In this document: positions 33,360 to 42,531 of the stretch, one piece after another
How positions within the stretch are numbered: the stretch's first letter is position 1
How the letters are laid out: every line of letters starts with the position of its first letter
Source of the DNA: an uncultured Mucilaginibacter sp.
GTDB lineage: Bacteria; Bacteroidota; Bacteroidia; Sphingobacteriales; Sphingobacteriaceae
Assembly: GCA_903864275.1 (NCBI GenBank)
Contig: CAIPFE010000034.1
Coordinates: 1-64,000, forward strand
DNA: 64,000 bases
Direction of reading: 5' to 3'
Program-made: the position numbers and the translations under genes
Notes under the pieces: model-generated
What the model was told of the DNA's origin: nothing
What the model saw: only the letters and a program-made list of their open reading frames with translations
Database searches by the model: none

Positions 33360-34716
33360 AGATGATTTCAAAATACCTTTTCAACTCCCAATCCGTCACA
33401 CTTTTGGCGTACTGCCTACATTCCCATAACCGGGTTTGTGTAAAGTGCTCAACAAACAGATCGCCAAATAATTCGTTGGCAATGGCCGAGTTCTTCATAA
33501 TGGTTGCTGCATCAAACAAATTTGACGAAAGGCTACCGTTCCTCTTGTCCTTGTAGCCATTGCCAACAGTTGCCGGTATAGCTAAAGGCAGCTTATTTTT
33601 TATACCATACAGACCCGATGCAAGAGCAGCCGCCATCGCGAGGTATGGGTTGGTATCGGAACCCGGAATACGTGTTTCCAACCTGGTATAACCTTCCGAT
33701 GGGTGTAAAACACGCAATGCGGTTGTCCGGTTATCCACTCCCCAGGTAATGGTAGTTGGCGCCCAGGCGCCTTCAACCAAACGTTTATAGCTATTTATGG
33801 TTGGCGCATACATCGGCAAAATATGAGGCAGGCAGTATAATTGTCCGGCAAGGTAATGCCTGTGCAGGTCGCTCATATGGTTTTCATTCGCGGCGCTATA
33901 GAATAGATTTTCCGACTGGTCTTTGCTCCATAAACTTTGGTGGATATGGCCGCTGCAGCCGGGCAGGTTTTCGTTCCATTTGGCCATAAACGATGCCATG
34001 ATCCCGTGTTTATAGGCAATTTCCTTAACGGCAGTTTTAAACAGTGCCGCTTTATCGGCTGCCTGCAAAACATGGTCGTGCATGATGGCCGCCTCATAAA
34101 CCCCCGGGCCGGTTTCGGTATGCAGGCCTTCCAGCGGAACGTTAAACTGGTATAACAGGTTAAACAGGTCGTTATAAAAAGCATCCTCCTGTGATGTGCG
34201 CAAAATTGAATACCCAAACATCCCCGGCGTGAGGTTTTCCAGGTTTGTAAAACTTTTCGCTTTTAAGCTTTGGGGCGTTTCCCTGAAATTGAACCACTCA
34301 AATTCCTGTGCAAACTCCGGGTGATAGCCCATTGCTTCGCACTGTTTTGCAACCCGTTTCAGCAAGCTCCGGCTGCAGGCCGGGAGGTCGTTGCCATCAG
34401 CTTCGCTGAAATCGCCCAGGAAGAAGGGGATGTTTTCCTGCCACGGCACCGTACGGAAAGTGGAGAGGTCGATACGGCATTGCCGGTCGGGATAGCCGGT
34501 ATGCCAGCCGGTAAGTTGTACATTATCGTAGCAAGTATCGCTGCTGTCCCAGCCAAACACCACATCGCAAAAGCCATAGCCGTTTTGCAGGCCATCAATA
34601 AACTTTTTGTGATGAATTACTTTGCCCCGTAAAATACCGTCGATATCGGCAAAGGCAAATTTTATTTTTTTTATGTCGTTCTCCTTAAGGTAGGTTATGA
34701 TCTGATCTTCATTCAT
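33358..34716 (-). CDS. glutamine synthetase family ligase (gamma-glutamyl ligase-like)
   Basis: This 452-residue protein has GS catalytic-domain motifs: KFAFADIDGILRGK in the N-terminal beta-grasp, EFAQEFEWF and TETGPGVYEAAI (metal-binding glutamates), SFMAKWNENLPGCSGHIHQSLW, and TTITWGVDNRTTALRV...RLETRIPGSDTNPYLAMAAAL. It is shorter and more divergent than GSI and lacks the adenylylation loop, resembling PuuA-like enzymes that join glutamate to amines. A true GSII is encoded nearby, so this one probably uses another amine. A gamma-glutamylcyclotransferase-like gene lies divergent 108 bases away. Confidence 0.82.
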   Translation of the reverse strand: MNEDQIITYLKENDIKKIKFAFADIDGILRGKVIHHKKFIDGLQNGYGFCDVVFGWDSSDTCYDNVQLTGWHTGYPDRQCRIDLSTFRTVPWQENIPFFLGDFSEADGNDLPACSRSLLKRVAKQCEAMGYHPEFAQEFEWFNFRETPQSLKAKSFTNLENLTPGMFGYSILRTSQEDAFYNDLFNLLYQFNVPLEGLHTETGPGVYEAAIMHDHVLQAADKAALFKTAVKEIAYKHGIMASFMAKWNENLPGCSGHIHQSLWSKDQSENLFYSAANENHMSDLHRHYLAGQLYCLPHILPMYAPTINSYKRLVEGAWAPTTITWGVDNRTTALRVLHPSEGYTRLETRIPGSDTNPYLAMAAALASGLYGIKNKLPLAIPATVGNGYKDKRNGSLSSNLFDAATIMKNSAIANELFGDLFVEHFTQTRLWECRQYAKSVTDWELKRYFEII

Positions 34717-34824
34717 GATGGAATAATTACCGCCGGCAATTTAAGCAAGATAAATGTAATGCTTAAACAATAAAATTGTTTGCAAGGTGTTATATTATTT
34801 TATCGGTAAAATATATTATTTAAT

Positions 34825-35232
34825 ATGGAGGCGAGCAGTCACTTATTTGTTTATGGCACATTGTTAAGTGAAGGAAACGAATTTGCTGCCTTTTTGATGG
34901 AGAATAGCATTTTGCGCGGGCCGGGTAAGTTTAAAGGAAAACTTTACGACATTGGCGAATACCCAGGTGCCGTATACCAGCCCTCGTCTGAATATGATGT
35001 ACACGGGCAGGTTTTTTTGATGAACCAGCCTGAAATGATATTAAGGAGATTAGATGATTATGAAGGTTTTGGTGATGACCAGCCCAAGCCAAATGAGTTT
35101 ATAAGGACATTAATTGAAATTGAAACCGAAGATAAACCTATAAACTGCTGGGCGTACCTCTACCAGCTACCCACTCATGGCCTTTGGCATATCAGGTCGG
35201 GAAATTACCTGGAATATGTTAAGATAAGCTGA
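34825..35232 (+). CDS. gamma-glutamylcyclotransferase-like (AIG2) protein
   Basis: This 135-residue protein belongs to the GGCT/AIG2 fold: LFVYGTLLSEGNE at the start (YGTL substrate loop), GKLYDIGEYPGAVY, and LRRLDDYEGF with the likely catalytic glutamate. Family members release 5-oxoproline from gamma-glutamyl amines or peptides. Being divergent from a GS-family ligase that may form gamma-glutamyl bonds, it could undo the same modification; that link is inference. Cytoplasmic. Confidence 0.83.
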   Translation: MEASSHLFVYGTLLSEGNEFAAFLMENSILRGPGKFKGKLYDIGEYPGAVYQPSSEYDVHGQVFLMNQPEMILRRLDDYEGFGDDQPKPNEFIRTLIEIETEDKPINCWAYLYQLPTHGLWHIRSGNYLEYVKIS

Positions 35233-35296
35233 TAGTTACCCAAATTGACAAATCCATTGTTACAAGAAGAGAAAATATTTTTTTTATACTTCTTGT

Positions 35297-35456
35297 ACCC
35301 TCTTTTCCGCCTGCGGAAGAGAGGGTGGTCGAGCGCAGCGATGTCCTGGTGGGTAAACTATCAAAGCGAGGTTAGCGCAAATGCATGGCACACAGTTGAC
35401 TCACCCCGACATCGCTTCGCTCGTCGACCCTCTCTCCGGTAAACCGGAAAGAGGGT
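35297..35456. repeat. 160-bp palindromic element (family G), copy 1
   Basis: The ends ACCCTCTTTTCCGCCTGCGG and CCGGTAAACCGGAAAGAGGGT are inverted repeats with their own small hairpins. Inside, GGTCGAGCGCAGCGATGTCC and CGACATCGCTTCGCTCGTCG extend the symmetry. A copy in the opposite orientation is at 46884-47042, sharing the exact 18-mer CAGTTGACTCACCCCGAC. No open frame is apparent. It fills the gap between the GGCT gene and GSII. Confidence 0.85.
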
Positions 35457-35471
35457 AAAAACAACTACCAC

Positions 35472-35502
35472 AAAAAATCCCCTGGCCTTTCACAACCAGG
35501 GG
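35472..35502 (-). terminator. rho-independent terminator of GSII
   Basis: On the minus strand CCCCTGG and CCAGGGG pair around a 10-base loop and are followed by ATTTTTTG. It lies 28 bases beyond the GSII stop. Confidence 0.8.
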
Positions 35503-35529
35503 ACGAGCATATTTAGTTTAGTTAATTTA

Positions 35530-36540
35530 TCAAACTTTAGCCGATTTAACGGTTTTTATAATTACAGCTGCAACTTTGTACGGATCGGCTGCTGAGTTAG
35601 GGCGACGATCTTCCAGGTAACCTTTCCATCCTTTTTGAACGGTGTACAAAGGAATACGGATAGAAGCGCCACGGTCAGATACACCATAGCTGTAATCGTT
35701 AATGGAAGCTGTTTCATGCTTGCCGGTTAAACGCTTGTCGTTATCAGCGCCATACACCGCAATACATTCAGCAATTGCGGGGCGGAAAGCTTCGCAAATA
35801 ATATCGTAAGTTTCTTTTTTGCCAGCAGTCCTTAAAGTAGTGTTCGAGAAGTTGGCGTGCATGCCCGAGCCGTTCCAGTCTAATTCGCCCAGCGGTTTGC
35901 AATGCCAGTTGATAGAGACACCATGGCTTTCACCAATTCTTTCTAACAAATAACGCGCAACCCAGATTTGGTCACCGGCTTCTTTAGCGCCTTTTGCGAA
36001 GATCTGGAATTCCCACTGACCTGCGGCAACCTCGCCGTTAATACCTTCAACATTTAAGCCTGCCTCTAAACAAGTATCCAAATGTTCTTCAACTATTTCA
36101 CGTCCGTAAGCGTTTTTGGCGCCTACCGAGCAATAATATGGGCCTTGTGGAGCTGGGTAACCACCTGCAGGGAAACCGAGCGGTTTATCAGTTTCGGGGT
36201 CCCATAAAAAATATTCCTGCTCAAAACCAAACCAAAAATCGTTGTCATCATCCATGATAGTAGCGCGGCCATTTGATGGATGCGGCGCGCCGGTTGAATC
36301 AAGTACTTCGCACATCACCAGGTATGCATCAAGCCTTCCCGGGTCTTTACAGATGAAAACAGGCCGCAAAACGCAGTCTGAAGAACCTCCCGGCGCCTGC
36401 TCGGTGGAAGAACCGTCAAAGCTCCAATCCGGGCAATCTTCCAATTTACCGCTGAAGTCCCCTACAATTTTTGTTTTGCTGCGCAGGCTTTGTGTGGGTT
36501 TGTACCCATCAAGCCAAATGTACTCGAGTTTAGTTGCCAT
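35530..36540 (-). CDS. glutamine synthetase, type II (eukaryote-like)
   Basis: This 336-residue enzyme makes glutamine from glutamate and ammonia. GSII signatures are YIWLDGYKPTQSLRSKTK, PDWSFDGSSTEQAPGGSSDC, RPVFICKDP, FWFGFEQEYFL, GAKNAYGREIVEEHLDTCLEAG, INGEVAAGQWEFQI, DWNGSGMHANFSN and ASIRIPLYTVQKGWKGYLEDRRPNSAADPY. GSII is common in Bacteroidota. Length fits. A strong hairpin follows the stop, and an AT-rich 550-base region with no other gene lies upstream. Confidence 0.95.
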   Translation of the reverse strand: MATKLEYIWLDGYKPTQSLRSKTKIVGDFSGKLEDCPDWSFDGSSTEQAPGGSSDCVLRPVFICKDPGRLDAYLVMCEVLDSTGAPHPSNGRATIMDDDNDFWFGFEQEYFLWDPETDKPLGFPAGGYPAPQGPYYCSVGAKNAYGREIVEEHLDTCLEAGLNVEGINGEVAAGQWEFQIFAKGAKEAGDQIWVARYLLERIGESHGVSINWHCKPLGELDWNGSGMHANFSNTTLRTAGKKETYDIICEAFRPAIAECIAVYGADNDKRLTGKHETASINDYSYGVSDRGASIRIPLYTVQKGWKGYLEDRRPNSAADPYKVAAVIIKTVKSAKV

Positions 36541-36869
36541 TTGTTTAATGATTTTATGATTTTTGGTTCAAATTGTGTTTTTTGTAACGTAATATACAAT
36601 TATTGAGGCAAATTTAATTTTTTTTTATAAATTTCATCATGGTTTGTTAAAAAAATTAGAAATTTTTTCCAAAACATCTATTTACACTGTTAAATTATAT
36701 AAAAATGGATTAAACAAATAGTTACGCCTTAACTAATGCAAAAATATTCTTGAAATAAGCAAAAGTAATTTATCAATAAGCGGTTTTTTGGATGATAGTT
36801 GATTTATTTAAACGTAGCACAAAGATTCGTAAATGAAAAATCGCTTAATGCCCTACTATCAAAAAAAAT
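36541..36869. other. AT-rich gene-free region upstream of GSII
   Basis: About 330 AT-rich bases between the divergent GSII and mdh genes, with no coding frame and no clear hairpin. It should contain the GSII promoter; minus-strand TACGTTAC near 36588 is at best a weak -7 candidate. Confidence 0.4.
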
Positions 36870-37034
36870 TCCGAAATCGAAATTCCGAAACTGCGAAGCA
36901 ACCTTGAACTTCTTTGAAAACAAATAATTCGTGAAAAATCCGAAATCAAACTAAATCCGAAATCGAAATTCAGAAACGGCAAAGCCTTCTTGAGCGCCTT
37001 AAAAAAACAAACCACAGCGAAAAATCCGAAATCA
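36870..37034. repeat. two direct 86-bp repeat units upstream of mdh (family E)
   Basis: The unit starting at 36870 (TCCGAAATCGAAATTCCGAA) is repeated from 36956 (TCCGAAATCGAAATTCAGAA). The word GTGAAAAATCCGAAATCA at offset 61 recurs as GCGAAAAATCCGAAATCA at the same offset. The central 40 bases have diverged. Confidence 0.75.
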
Positions 37035-37094
37035 TTTAAATATAAATCTCTATCTTCGGCCAATTTAATTTCCTATATAAATCAATACATAACC

Positions 37095-38033
37095 ATGAAA
37101 ATAACTGTTGTTGGCGCCGGGGCTGTTGGCGCAACCTGCGCGGATAATATCGCCAGGAAAGAATTGGCTGAAGAACTTATTTTGTTAGACATCCGCGAAG
37201 GTTTTGCCGAAGGCAAGGCTATCGATATGATGCAGACGTCGGCCCTTTTAGGCTTCGATACCAAAATCAAAGGTGTTACCAATGATTATGCCGCTACAGC
37301 GGATTCAGAAGTGGTAGTGATCACTTCCGGCTTGCCGCGTAAGCCGGGTATGACACGCGAAGAACTGATCGGCACAAATGCCAACATCGTAAAAAGTGTT
37401 ACCGAAAACATTGTAAAATATTCGCCAAACACCATCATCATCGTAGTCTCAAACCCGATGGATACGATGAACTACCTGACGTTTAAAACATCTGGCTTAC
37501 CAAAAAACCGCATCATAGGTATGGGCGGCGCTTTGGATTCGGCAAGGTTTAAATATTACCTGAGCCAGGAATTAGGCTGCTCCCCTGCCGACCTTAACGC
37601 GGTAGTGATCGGCGGCCATGGCGATACCACCATGATCCCGCTAATTCACCATGCTACCTGGAACAGTATCCCTGTAAGCCAGTTTTTAAGCCAGGAGCAG
37701 CAGGATAAAGTAGTTGCGGCAACCATGGTTGGCGGCGCTACCCTAACCAAACTGATCGGCACTTCCGCATGGTATGCCCCGGGTGCAGGCACAGCCTTTA
37801 TGGTGGAAGCCATCGTGCGCGACCAGAAAAAGCTGATCTCCTGCGGTGTTGCCCTTGACGGCGAGTACGGCCAAAAAGATATTTCCTTAGTTGTACCTGT
37901 TATCCTCGGGAAAAATGGTTTCGAAAAGATCCACGAATTTAAATTAAACGATGACCAGCAGGCCAATTTCAGCAAAAGCGCTGATGCGGTGAGGAATATG
38001 AACCAGGTGTTGTATGATACGAAGGTGATATAA
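37095..38033 (+). CDS. mdh: malate dehydrogenase
   Basis: This 312-residue NAD-dependent enzyme oxidises malate to oxaloacetate in the citric acid cycle. Motifs: GAGAVGATCADNIA (Rossmann), LLDIREGFAEGKAIDM (Asp for NAD), the substrate loop ITSGLPRKPGMTREEL with arginines, IIVVSNPMDTMNY, MGGALDSARFKYYL and the catalytic histidine in VIGGHGDTTMIPL. The start is the ATG at 37095; an upstream in-frame stretch to 36990 lies in repeat DNA. TATCTTCG at 37051 is a weak -7 box. An identical hairpin to that at 7769 follows the stop. Confidence 0.96.
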   Translation: MKITVVGAGAVGATCADNIARKELAEELILLDIREGFAEGKAIDMMQTSALLGFDTKIKGVTNDYAATADSEVVVITSGLPRKPGMTREELIGTNANIVKSVTENIVKYSPNTIIIVVSNPMDTMNYLTFKTSGLPKNRIIGMGGALDSARFKYYLSQELGCSPADLNAVVIGGHGDTTMIPLIHHATWNSIPVSQFLSQEQQDKVVAATMVGGATLTKLIGTSAWYAPGAGTAFMVEAIVRDQKKLISCGVALDGEYGQKDISLVVPVILGKNGFEKIHEFKLNDDQQANFSKSADAVRNMNQVLYDTKVI

Positions 38034-38047
38034 TTATACTGCGTTTT

Positions 38048-38080
38048 AGATTTGACAACTTTTAAAAAGTTGTCAAATCT
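38048..38080. repeat. perfect 33-nt hairpin, copy 2 (family H)
   Basis: Identical in all 33 bases to 7769-7801. It starts 15 bases after the mdh stop and is followed by TTTAATTTTTA, so it probably terminates mdh transcription. Confidence 0.88.
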
Positions 38081-38119
38081 TTAATTTTTATTTCTATATA
38101 GCGAAGTGTATGGCATTAT

Positions 38120-39070
38120 CTAAGGAAAACTTATAGGCACACTATACGCAACCCGTACTGCCCTGCCATTTTGCATTCCGGGTTTCCAGGGTGGCGATAA
38201 TTTCATAACCCGTACAGCCTCTTCATCGCAACCATCACCAATACCCCGCGCAATTTTAATATTGGTTATTTCACCGTCCCTTTCAACAAGAAAGTTTATA
38301 ATTACCCGGCCTGAAGTATTGTTTTCCCTGGCCCGCGCAGGATAACGAATATTATGAGCAAGGAACTTGGCGAAGGCGTCAAGGCCGCCCGGGAATTCAG
38401 GTACCGTCTCAACATTTGAATAAGTACCCGCATCTCCTTTGTATTTGTATGTTCTGGAATTAGATATTAATTTACCTTTAGTATATACATATTTAACACC
38501 TACAGAATCATTTATCCTACCGATCCACACTCCATCTTGTACCCCATTATCCACCTCACCCTCAATACTAACCGTCTTAAAATCATCGCTAAATTCCTTC
38601 CATTTTCCTTTGCCGTTTTCAGCCAAAATAATTCCGGTAGAATCACTAAATTGTTTTAAAAAAACCTTGTTATTATTGGAGTAGCTTCTAACATGATACA
38701 GCTTTCCATTTGGATAATATTCAATCTCGTCACCGGAAAGCAAGCCTTTTTCATAGTTCCCGACCAGCATTTTATGTCCATTAGGGTAAAACGCGATATA
38801 TGATCCCTGAAATTTCAAATTTTTCAATGAATTGCCCTTCGAACCACCTATCAACTTTAACTTTCCATTTGGATAAAACTCCTTTACAACAAACAGTTTC
38901 GCGTCTATACTGGTATCCGGTGGCAATATCACCAGGAAAAAATCAGCGCTATCCTTAGTTGAAACGACTCTGCCGGAATTATTTAAATAATATACAGCCG
39001 TATCTCTCTGTGCGAAAGCGTTATTGAAAACAAACAATCCTAAAATGAAAAGAAAAAGATATTTTATCAT
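38120..39070 (-). CDS. secreted protein with YwqK/MORN-like repeats and TonB C-terminal domain
   Basis: This 316-residue protein starts at the ATG at 39070 (a GTG one codon earlier is ignored). A signal peptide ends at NNAFAQ. Residues about 60-140 hold repeats of the form EFYPNGKLKLIGG/AFYPNGHKMLVGNYEKG/EYYPNGKLYHV. The last 95 residues are a TonB_C domain (VPEFPGGLDAFAKFLAHNIRYP, GRVIINFLVERDGEI, VMKLSPPWKPGMQNG). There is no N-terminal membrane anchor other than the signal. It is the longer of two adjacent paralogues. Role in TonB-type energy coupling is doubtful; periplasmic binding is more likely. Confidence 0.83.
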   Translation of the reverse strand: MIKYLFLFILGLFVFNNAFAQRDTAVYYLNNSGRVVSTKDSADFFLVILPPDTSIDAKLFVVKEFYPNGKLKLIGGSKGNSLKNLKFQGSYIAFYPNGHKMLVGNYEKGLLSGDEIEYYPNGKLYHVRSYSNNNKVFLKQFSDSTGIILAENGKGKWKEFSDDFKTVSIEGEVDNGVQDGVWIGRINDSVGVKYVYTKGKLISNSRTYKYKGDAGTYSNVETVPEFPGGLDAFAKFLAHNIRYPARARENNTSGRVIINFLVERDGEITNIKIARGIGDGCDEEAVRVMKLSPPWKPGMQNGRAVRVAYSVPISFP

Positions 39071-39102
39071 CACTTGAAATTTGGCATTTTTAATTTTTTT
39101 TC

Positions 39103-39531
39103 CTACCGCCCCATTGTAAAACTTACCGGGACGCTAAAGGCCACACGCACAGGTATCCCAGACAGATAGCCGGGTTTCCAATTCGGGCTCAGTTTAATAA
39201 CTCTAACCGCTTCCTCGTCACAGCCATCACCTATGCCCCTTGCAACTTTTATATCGGTTAAATGACCATCCTTCTCTATAATAAAAGTCACAATTACGCG
39301 GCCTTGCGTGCCATTTCTTGACGCTTGTTTAGGATAAACTAAATTAGCCCCAAGCAACTCACCAATTCCCGGGGCCCCGCCCGGAAACCGGGGCGCAATA
39401 AAATCGGCGCTGTCTTTTAACATAATCTTGCCGGATTTATTTAAATGATACACAGTCGTATCGTTTTGCGCGAAAGCAACATTAAAAGCAAATAAGCCTG
39501 CAATGAAAAGGAATAGGAATAGGTATCTCAT
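39103..39531 (-). CDS. secreted stand-alone TonB C-terminal domain protein
   Basis: From the ATG at 39531 this 142-residue protein has a signal peptide (YLFLFLFIAGLFAFNVAFAQ) and, after a short NDTTVYHLNKSGK segment shared with its neighbour, a TonB_C domain (GRVIVTFIIEKDGHLTDIKV, ARGIGDGCDEEAVRVIKLSP). It is a close tandem paralogue of the downstream gene, differing mainly by lacking the YwqK-like repeats. The open frame to 39579 is an upstream extension without merit. Confidence 0.83.
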   Translation of the reverse strand: MRYLFLFLFIAGLFAFNVAFAQNDTTVYHLNKSGKIMLKDSADFIAPRFPGGAPGIGELLGANLVYPKQASRNGTQGRVIVTFIIEKDGHLTDIKVARGIGDGCDEEAVRVIKLSPNWKPGYLSGIPVRVAFSVPVSFTMGR

Positions 39532-39584
39532 CACCACATATAAAATATGTGTAAATATACAACTTTTAGCTATCCGCAATAAGG

Positions 39585-39633
39585 CCGAAGCCGAAAGCTT
39601 TCATACTTCCGACTTCGGCCTTCCGACTTCAGA
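39585..39633. repeat. hairpin of CCGAAG/CTTCGG words
   Basis: AAGGCCGAAGCCGAAAG pairs imperfectly with CTTCCGACTTCGGCCTT. It lies directly after the M1 peptidase stop (39635) and could terminate it on the minus strand. Confidence 0.6.
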
Positions 39634-39634
39634 C

Positions 39635-42238
39635 TTATTTAAAACTCTCCGCCGTCAAATCAGTATTCGCGGTGGCGCTTTTTACTTTAAATTCAATGGG
39701 CTGGCCAACAACCGTAGTTTTTTCGGAATATGGTATTTTTATACCGGTATTTATATCGCGGTAATCGCCCCACTCCATAACGGTACTGTTAGCCACATCG
39801 GTAAATTGTTTAAGCTTTAAACCGGTTTTCATGTCGTAAAAATATTTCACTTTCGTGCCATCGGGGCCTGTTACTGTAACCAGGTAAGCCAGCTGATCAT
39901 TAATTACCTGCAGTGCAGGCGACAGCTGCATGGTATAACCTGGTTTACTAAAATCAAGTTCGGGGAACAGCTTATATCTTGCCTTAACAGGGCCCTTCGC
40001 ATCAGCAGTGAGCGGTACAGGCTTGTTCAGCTGCTTTACGTTTAAGCTGTCGCCATTAATAGTAATGTGTGCAACATTTAAATTATTGTACGACGGAACG
40101 GATATATCCTGGTAAAACAAACCGGGCGTTTTATATTTATTTACCCTTATAACCGCTAAACCCTGCACTGTGCCTTCGGAATTAACAGTCAGATCTTTTA
40201 CATCTTTTAACCGGGCTTCGCCGCCTACAGCATCAAGATAATTTTTTATTACCGAGGCCGCCGTAGCATCCGCAGGTACGCTTACGCCACTAAATGCATT
40301 GTTTTCGGGATTAATATCCGGCAAAACGTGGTCAGGGTCTATGATCGCGTAGTATATTTTCGAGGTGGATTTATATAAGAACGTCCACGTACCGCCGCGT
40401 TCCCAAATTTCGGCAGGCAAATTAACCCGGTCTGTTTTGCCGTTTTCCTCTTTGATGACTATCGTTACGGGCAAAGCCATGCCTTCTTTGTTCTCAAGGG
40501 TTATCAGTGCGCCCTTGGTGGGATCATTATCAACGTAGTTTATTTCCTTTACAGCCTGGTCAAGCTTCCAGGTAGTAAAAAACCACTCGTTCCAAAACCA
40601 GCCCAGGTCTTCACCGGCGGCATTATCCATGGAGTGGAAAAAGTCCCATGGGGTTGGGTGCTTAAATGCCCAGCGCTTAATATAGGTGCGGAAAGCGTAA
40701 TCAAAACGTTTTTCTCCTAATATCTGCTCCCTTAATATAGTTAAGCCCAGGGAAGGTTTTTCGTAAGCCGCGTAGCCCAGGAAATCAGGCTGGATAACAT
40801 CTGGTATATTCATGATGGCGTCGGCCTCCGGGTTAAACATATTTGGCGCTTCTTTTTGCGCATCCGGCGCTTCAAAATATTCACCATTATTAAAAACTTT
40901 GGTATCTACTTTATTGATAAAGGTGTTAAAGCCTTCATCCATCCATGCATATTTACGCTCGTTTGAGCCAACGATCATCGGGAACCAGTTGTGGCCGAAC
41001 TCGTGGTTGGTAACTTCCCACAAGCCACCCGATTGGTTTTCTGATCCGCAGAAAACAATGCCGGGGTATTCCATCCCTCCTACTATGCCCGACACATTGG
41101 TGGCGACCGGGTAAGTGTATTCAAACCACTCGTTTGAATATAACTCAATGCAGCCTTTTACATATTGCGTGGAGCGGCTCCATGCATTTTGTCCTTTGCT
41201 TTCAATTGGGTAAACAGATTGCGCCAGTGCTTTTTTACCGCTTGGCAGGTTTATCCTGGCGGCATCCCACAAAAATGCTTTCGAAGCGGCCCATGATACA
41301 TCGCGGGCGTTTTTACAGAAAAAATGCCAGGTAAGGCTTGCCTTTGCGGGATAAGAATCAGGTGTCGTTAAGTCTACTGAATCCTTTACCATTACCGTTT
41401 TATCACTGTTTTTTGCGACCGCCAAACGATTGGCAATTTTAGGAGAAAACACCTCTGCAGGGTTAAGCAACTCACCAGAACCCACGACCACCAAATTTGC
41501 CGGGGCGGTAATGGTATAGTCAAAATTTCCATATTCAAGATAAAATTCACCTGCGCCCAGGTATGGGATCACATTCCAGCCTGTTACATCGTCATACACT
41601 TCCATCCGCGGGTACCATTGGGCTATCTCGTAAACCCACCCGTTTTTAAACAATTTGCGGCCCATGCGGTCGGTGCCATATTCCGGTACATCAAATGCGT
41701 AGTCAATTTTCAACTGAATCTTGCTGCCATCGGCCCGCAACGTATCGTTCAGCTTTATTTGCATACGGGTATCGGTCACCAGGTAATCAACTTTTTCGGC
41801 TTTGCCGTTTTTTATTACATAAACGCCTTTTATCACATCGCCATCGGTAAATGATTTGTTGTTAAAACGGCCCCCGTCAACCGGGCTGGTGGCCTCGCCG
41901 CGCGAATCTGTACGATAGATGTTCTGTTCCACCTGCAGCCATAAAAACGCCAGTGGGTCGGGGCTGTTATTGGTATAGGTAATTAGTGTAGTACCGCTTA
42001 TATTATGCTTTGCTGTATCTAAAGTAACATTCAGTTTATAATCTGCATGATTTTGCCAGTATTTCGGGCCGGGTGCACCGCTTGCCCCCCTTAATAAATT
42101 TCCGTTCGGCGGATAAAACATTGCCGGAAATGCCTTATGCTGGTCGTATTTTGATTTGGCCGTATCTGTGTTTTGCGCATGCGCCACGCACACACCAATA
42201 CATAATAAAAGTGAAAGTGCAGTTTTGTAAAAATTCAT
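39635..42238 (-). CDS. secreted M1-family metallopeptidase
   Basis: This 867-residue protein begins at the ATG at 42238 with a signal peptide ([15 protein letters not shown]). The gluzincin site is HEFGHNW near residue 410 with the downstream glutamate in WMDEGFN, and the GxMEN-type exopeptidase motif is replaced by VGGMEYPG, common in Bacteroidota M1 enzymes. N-terminal [25 protein letters not shown] matches the M1 saddle domain. The C-terminal 200 residues are an added domain ([22 protein letters not shown]) that resembles outer-membrane lipoprotein-carrier-like modules. It trims N-terminal residues from peptides outside the cytoplasm. Confidence 0.9.
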   Translation of the reverse strand: MNFYKTALSLLLCIGVCVAHAQNTDTAKSKYDQHKAFPAMFYPPNGNLLRGASGAPGPKYWQNHADYKLNVTLDTAKHNISGTTLITYTNNSPDPLAFLWLQVEQNIYRTDSRGEATSPVDGGRFNNKSFTDGDVIKGVYVIKNGKAEKVDYLVTDTRMQIKLNDTLRADGSKIQLKIDYAFDVPEYGTDRMGRKLFKNGWVYEIAQWYPRMEVYDDVTGWNVIPYLGAGEFYLEYGNFDYTITAPANLVVVGSGELLNPAEVFSPKIANRLAVAKNSDKTVMVKDSVDLTTPDSYPAKASLTWHFFCKNARDVSWAASKAFLWDAARINLPSGKKALAQSVYPIESKGQNAWSRSTQYVKGCIELYSNEWFEYTYPVATNVSGIVGGMEYPGIVFCGSENQSGGLWEVTNHEFGHNWFPMIVGSNERKYAWMDEGFNTFINKVDTKVFNNGEYFEAPDAQKEAPNMFNPEADAIMNIPDVIQPDFLGYAAYEKPSLGLTILREQILGEKRFDYAFRTYIKRWAFKHPTPWDFFHSMDNAAGEDLGWFWNEWFFTTWKLDQAVKEINYVDNDPTKGALITLENKEGMALPVTIVIKEENGKTDRVNLPAEIWERGGTWTFLYKSTSKIYYAIIDPDHVLPDINPENNAFSGVSVPADATAASVIKNYLDAVGGEARLKDVKDLTVNSEGTVQGLAVIRVNKYKTPGLFYQDISVPSYNNLNVAHITINGDSLNVKQLNKPVPLTADAKGPVKARYKLFPELDFSKPGYTMQLSPALQVINDQLAYLVTVTGPDGTKVKYFYDMKTGLKLKQFTDVANSTVMEWGDYRDINTGIKIPYSEKTTVVGQPIEFKVKSATANTDLTAESFK

Positions 42239-42278
42239 AGCTGGAAGATTTTTCAATTAAAAGAAATTAGTTTATTAG

Positions 42279-42506
42279 GTGAGTGGTGAATAGTGAGTGG
42301 TGAATTTGAGTTGTCACTGGATAATTTTTATTGTTAACACGGCGCAAATTTATAAATTGTTCCGTCATATTTATAAATTGTTTAATTCTGTAAACCTGCC
42401 CCGAAATCAACCAGATTGAATTACCTCAAAAAAACAATGATTAATGATCAATACCCAATGACGCCCCCACCAATAAACTAATAAACCAGTGAACTAATGA
42501 ACTAAC
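42279..42506. repeat. gap with single arms of families A and B
   Basis: GTGAGTGGTGAATAGTGAGT at 42279-42305 is a family A arm, and CAATAAACTAATAAACCAGT with GAACTAATGAACTAAC at 42471-42506 is a family B arm. The 160 bases between are AT-rich and carry no gene. Confidence 0.6.
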
Positions 42507-42516
42507 AAATTTTTCA

Positions 42517-42524
42517 TATTTTTG
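42517..42524 (+). promoter_or_regulatory. putative -7 box of the GT2-GT2-GH3 group
   Basis: TATTTTTG matches TAnnTTTG and lies 8 bases before the ATG at 42532. No -33 TTTG is seen at the usual spacing. Confidence 0.45.
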
Positions 42525-42531
42525 CGGATCA

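Noticed and set aside
36580..36595. TTTG and TACGTTAC as a full promoter of GSII
   Set aside because: Spacing is 17 bases and the -7 box has mismatches, so it is not listed as a promoter.
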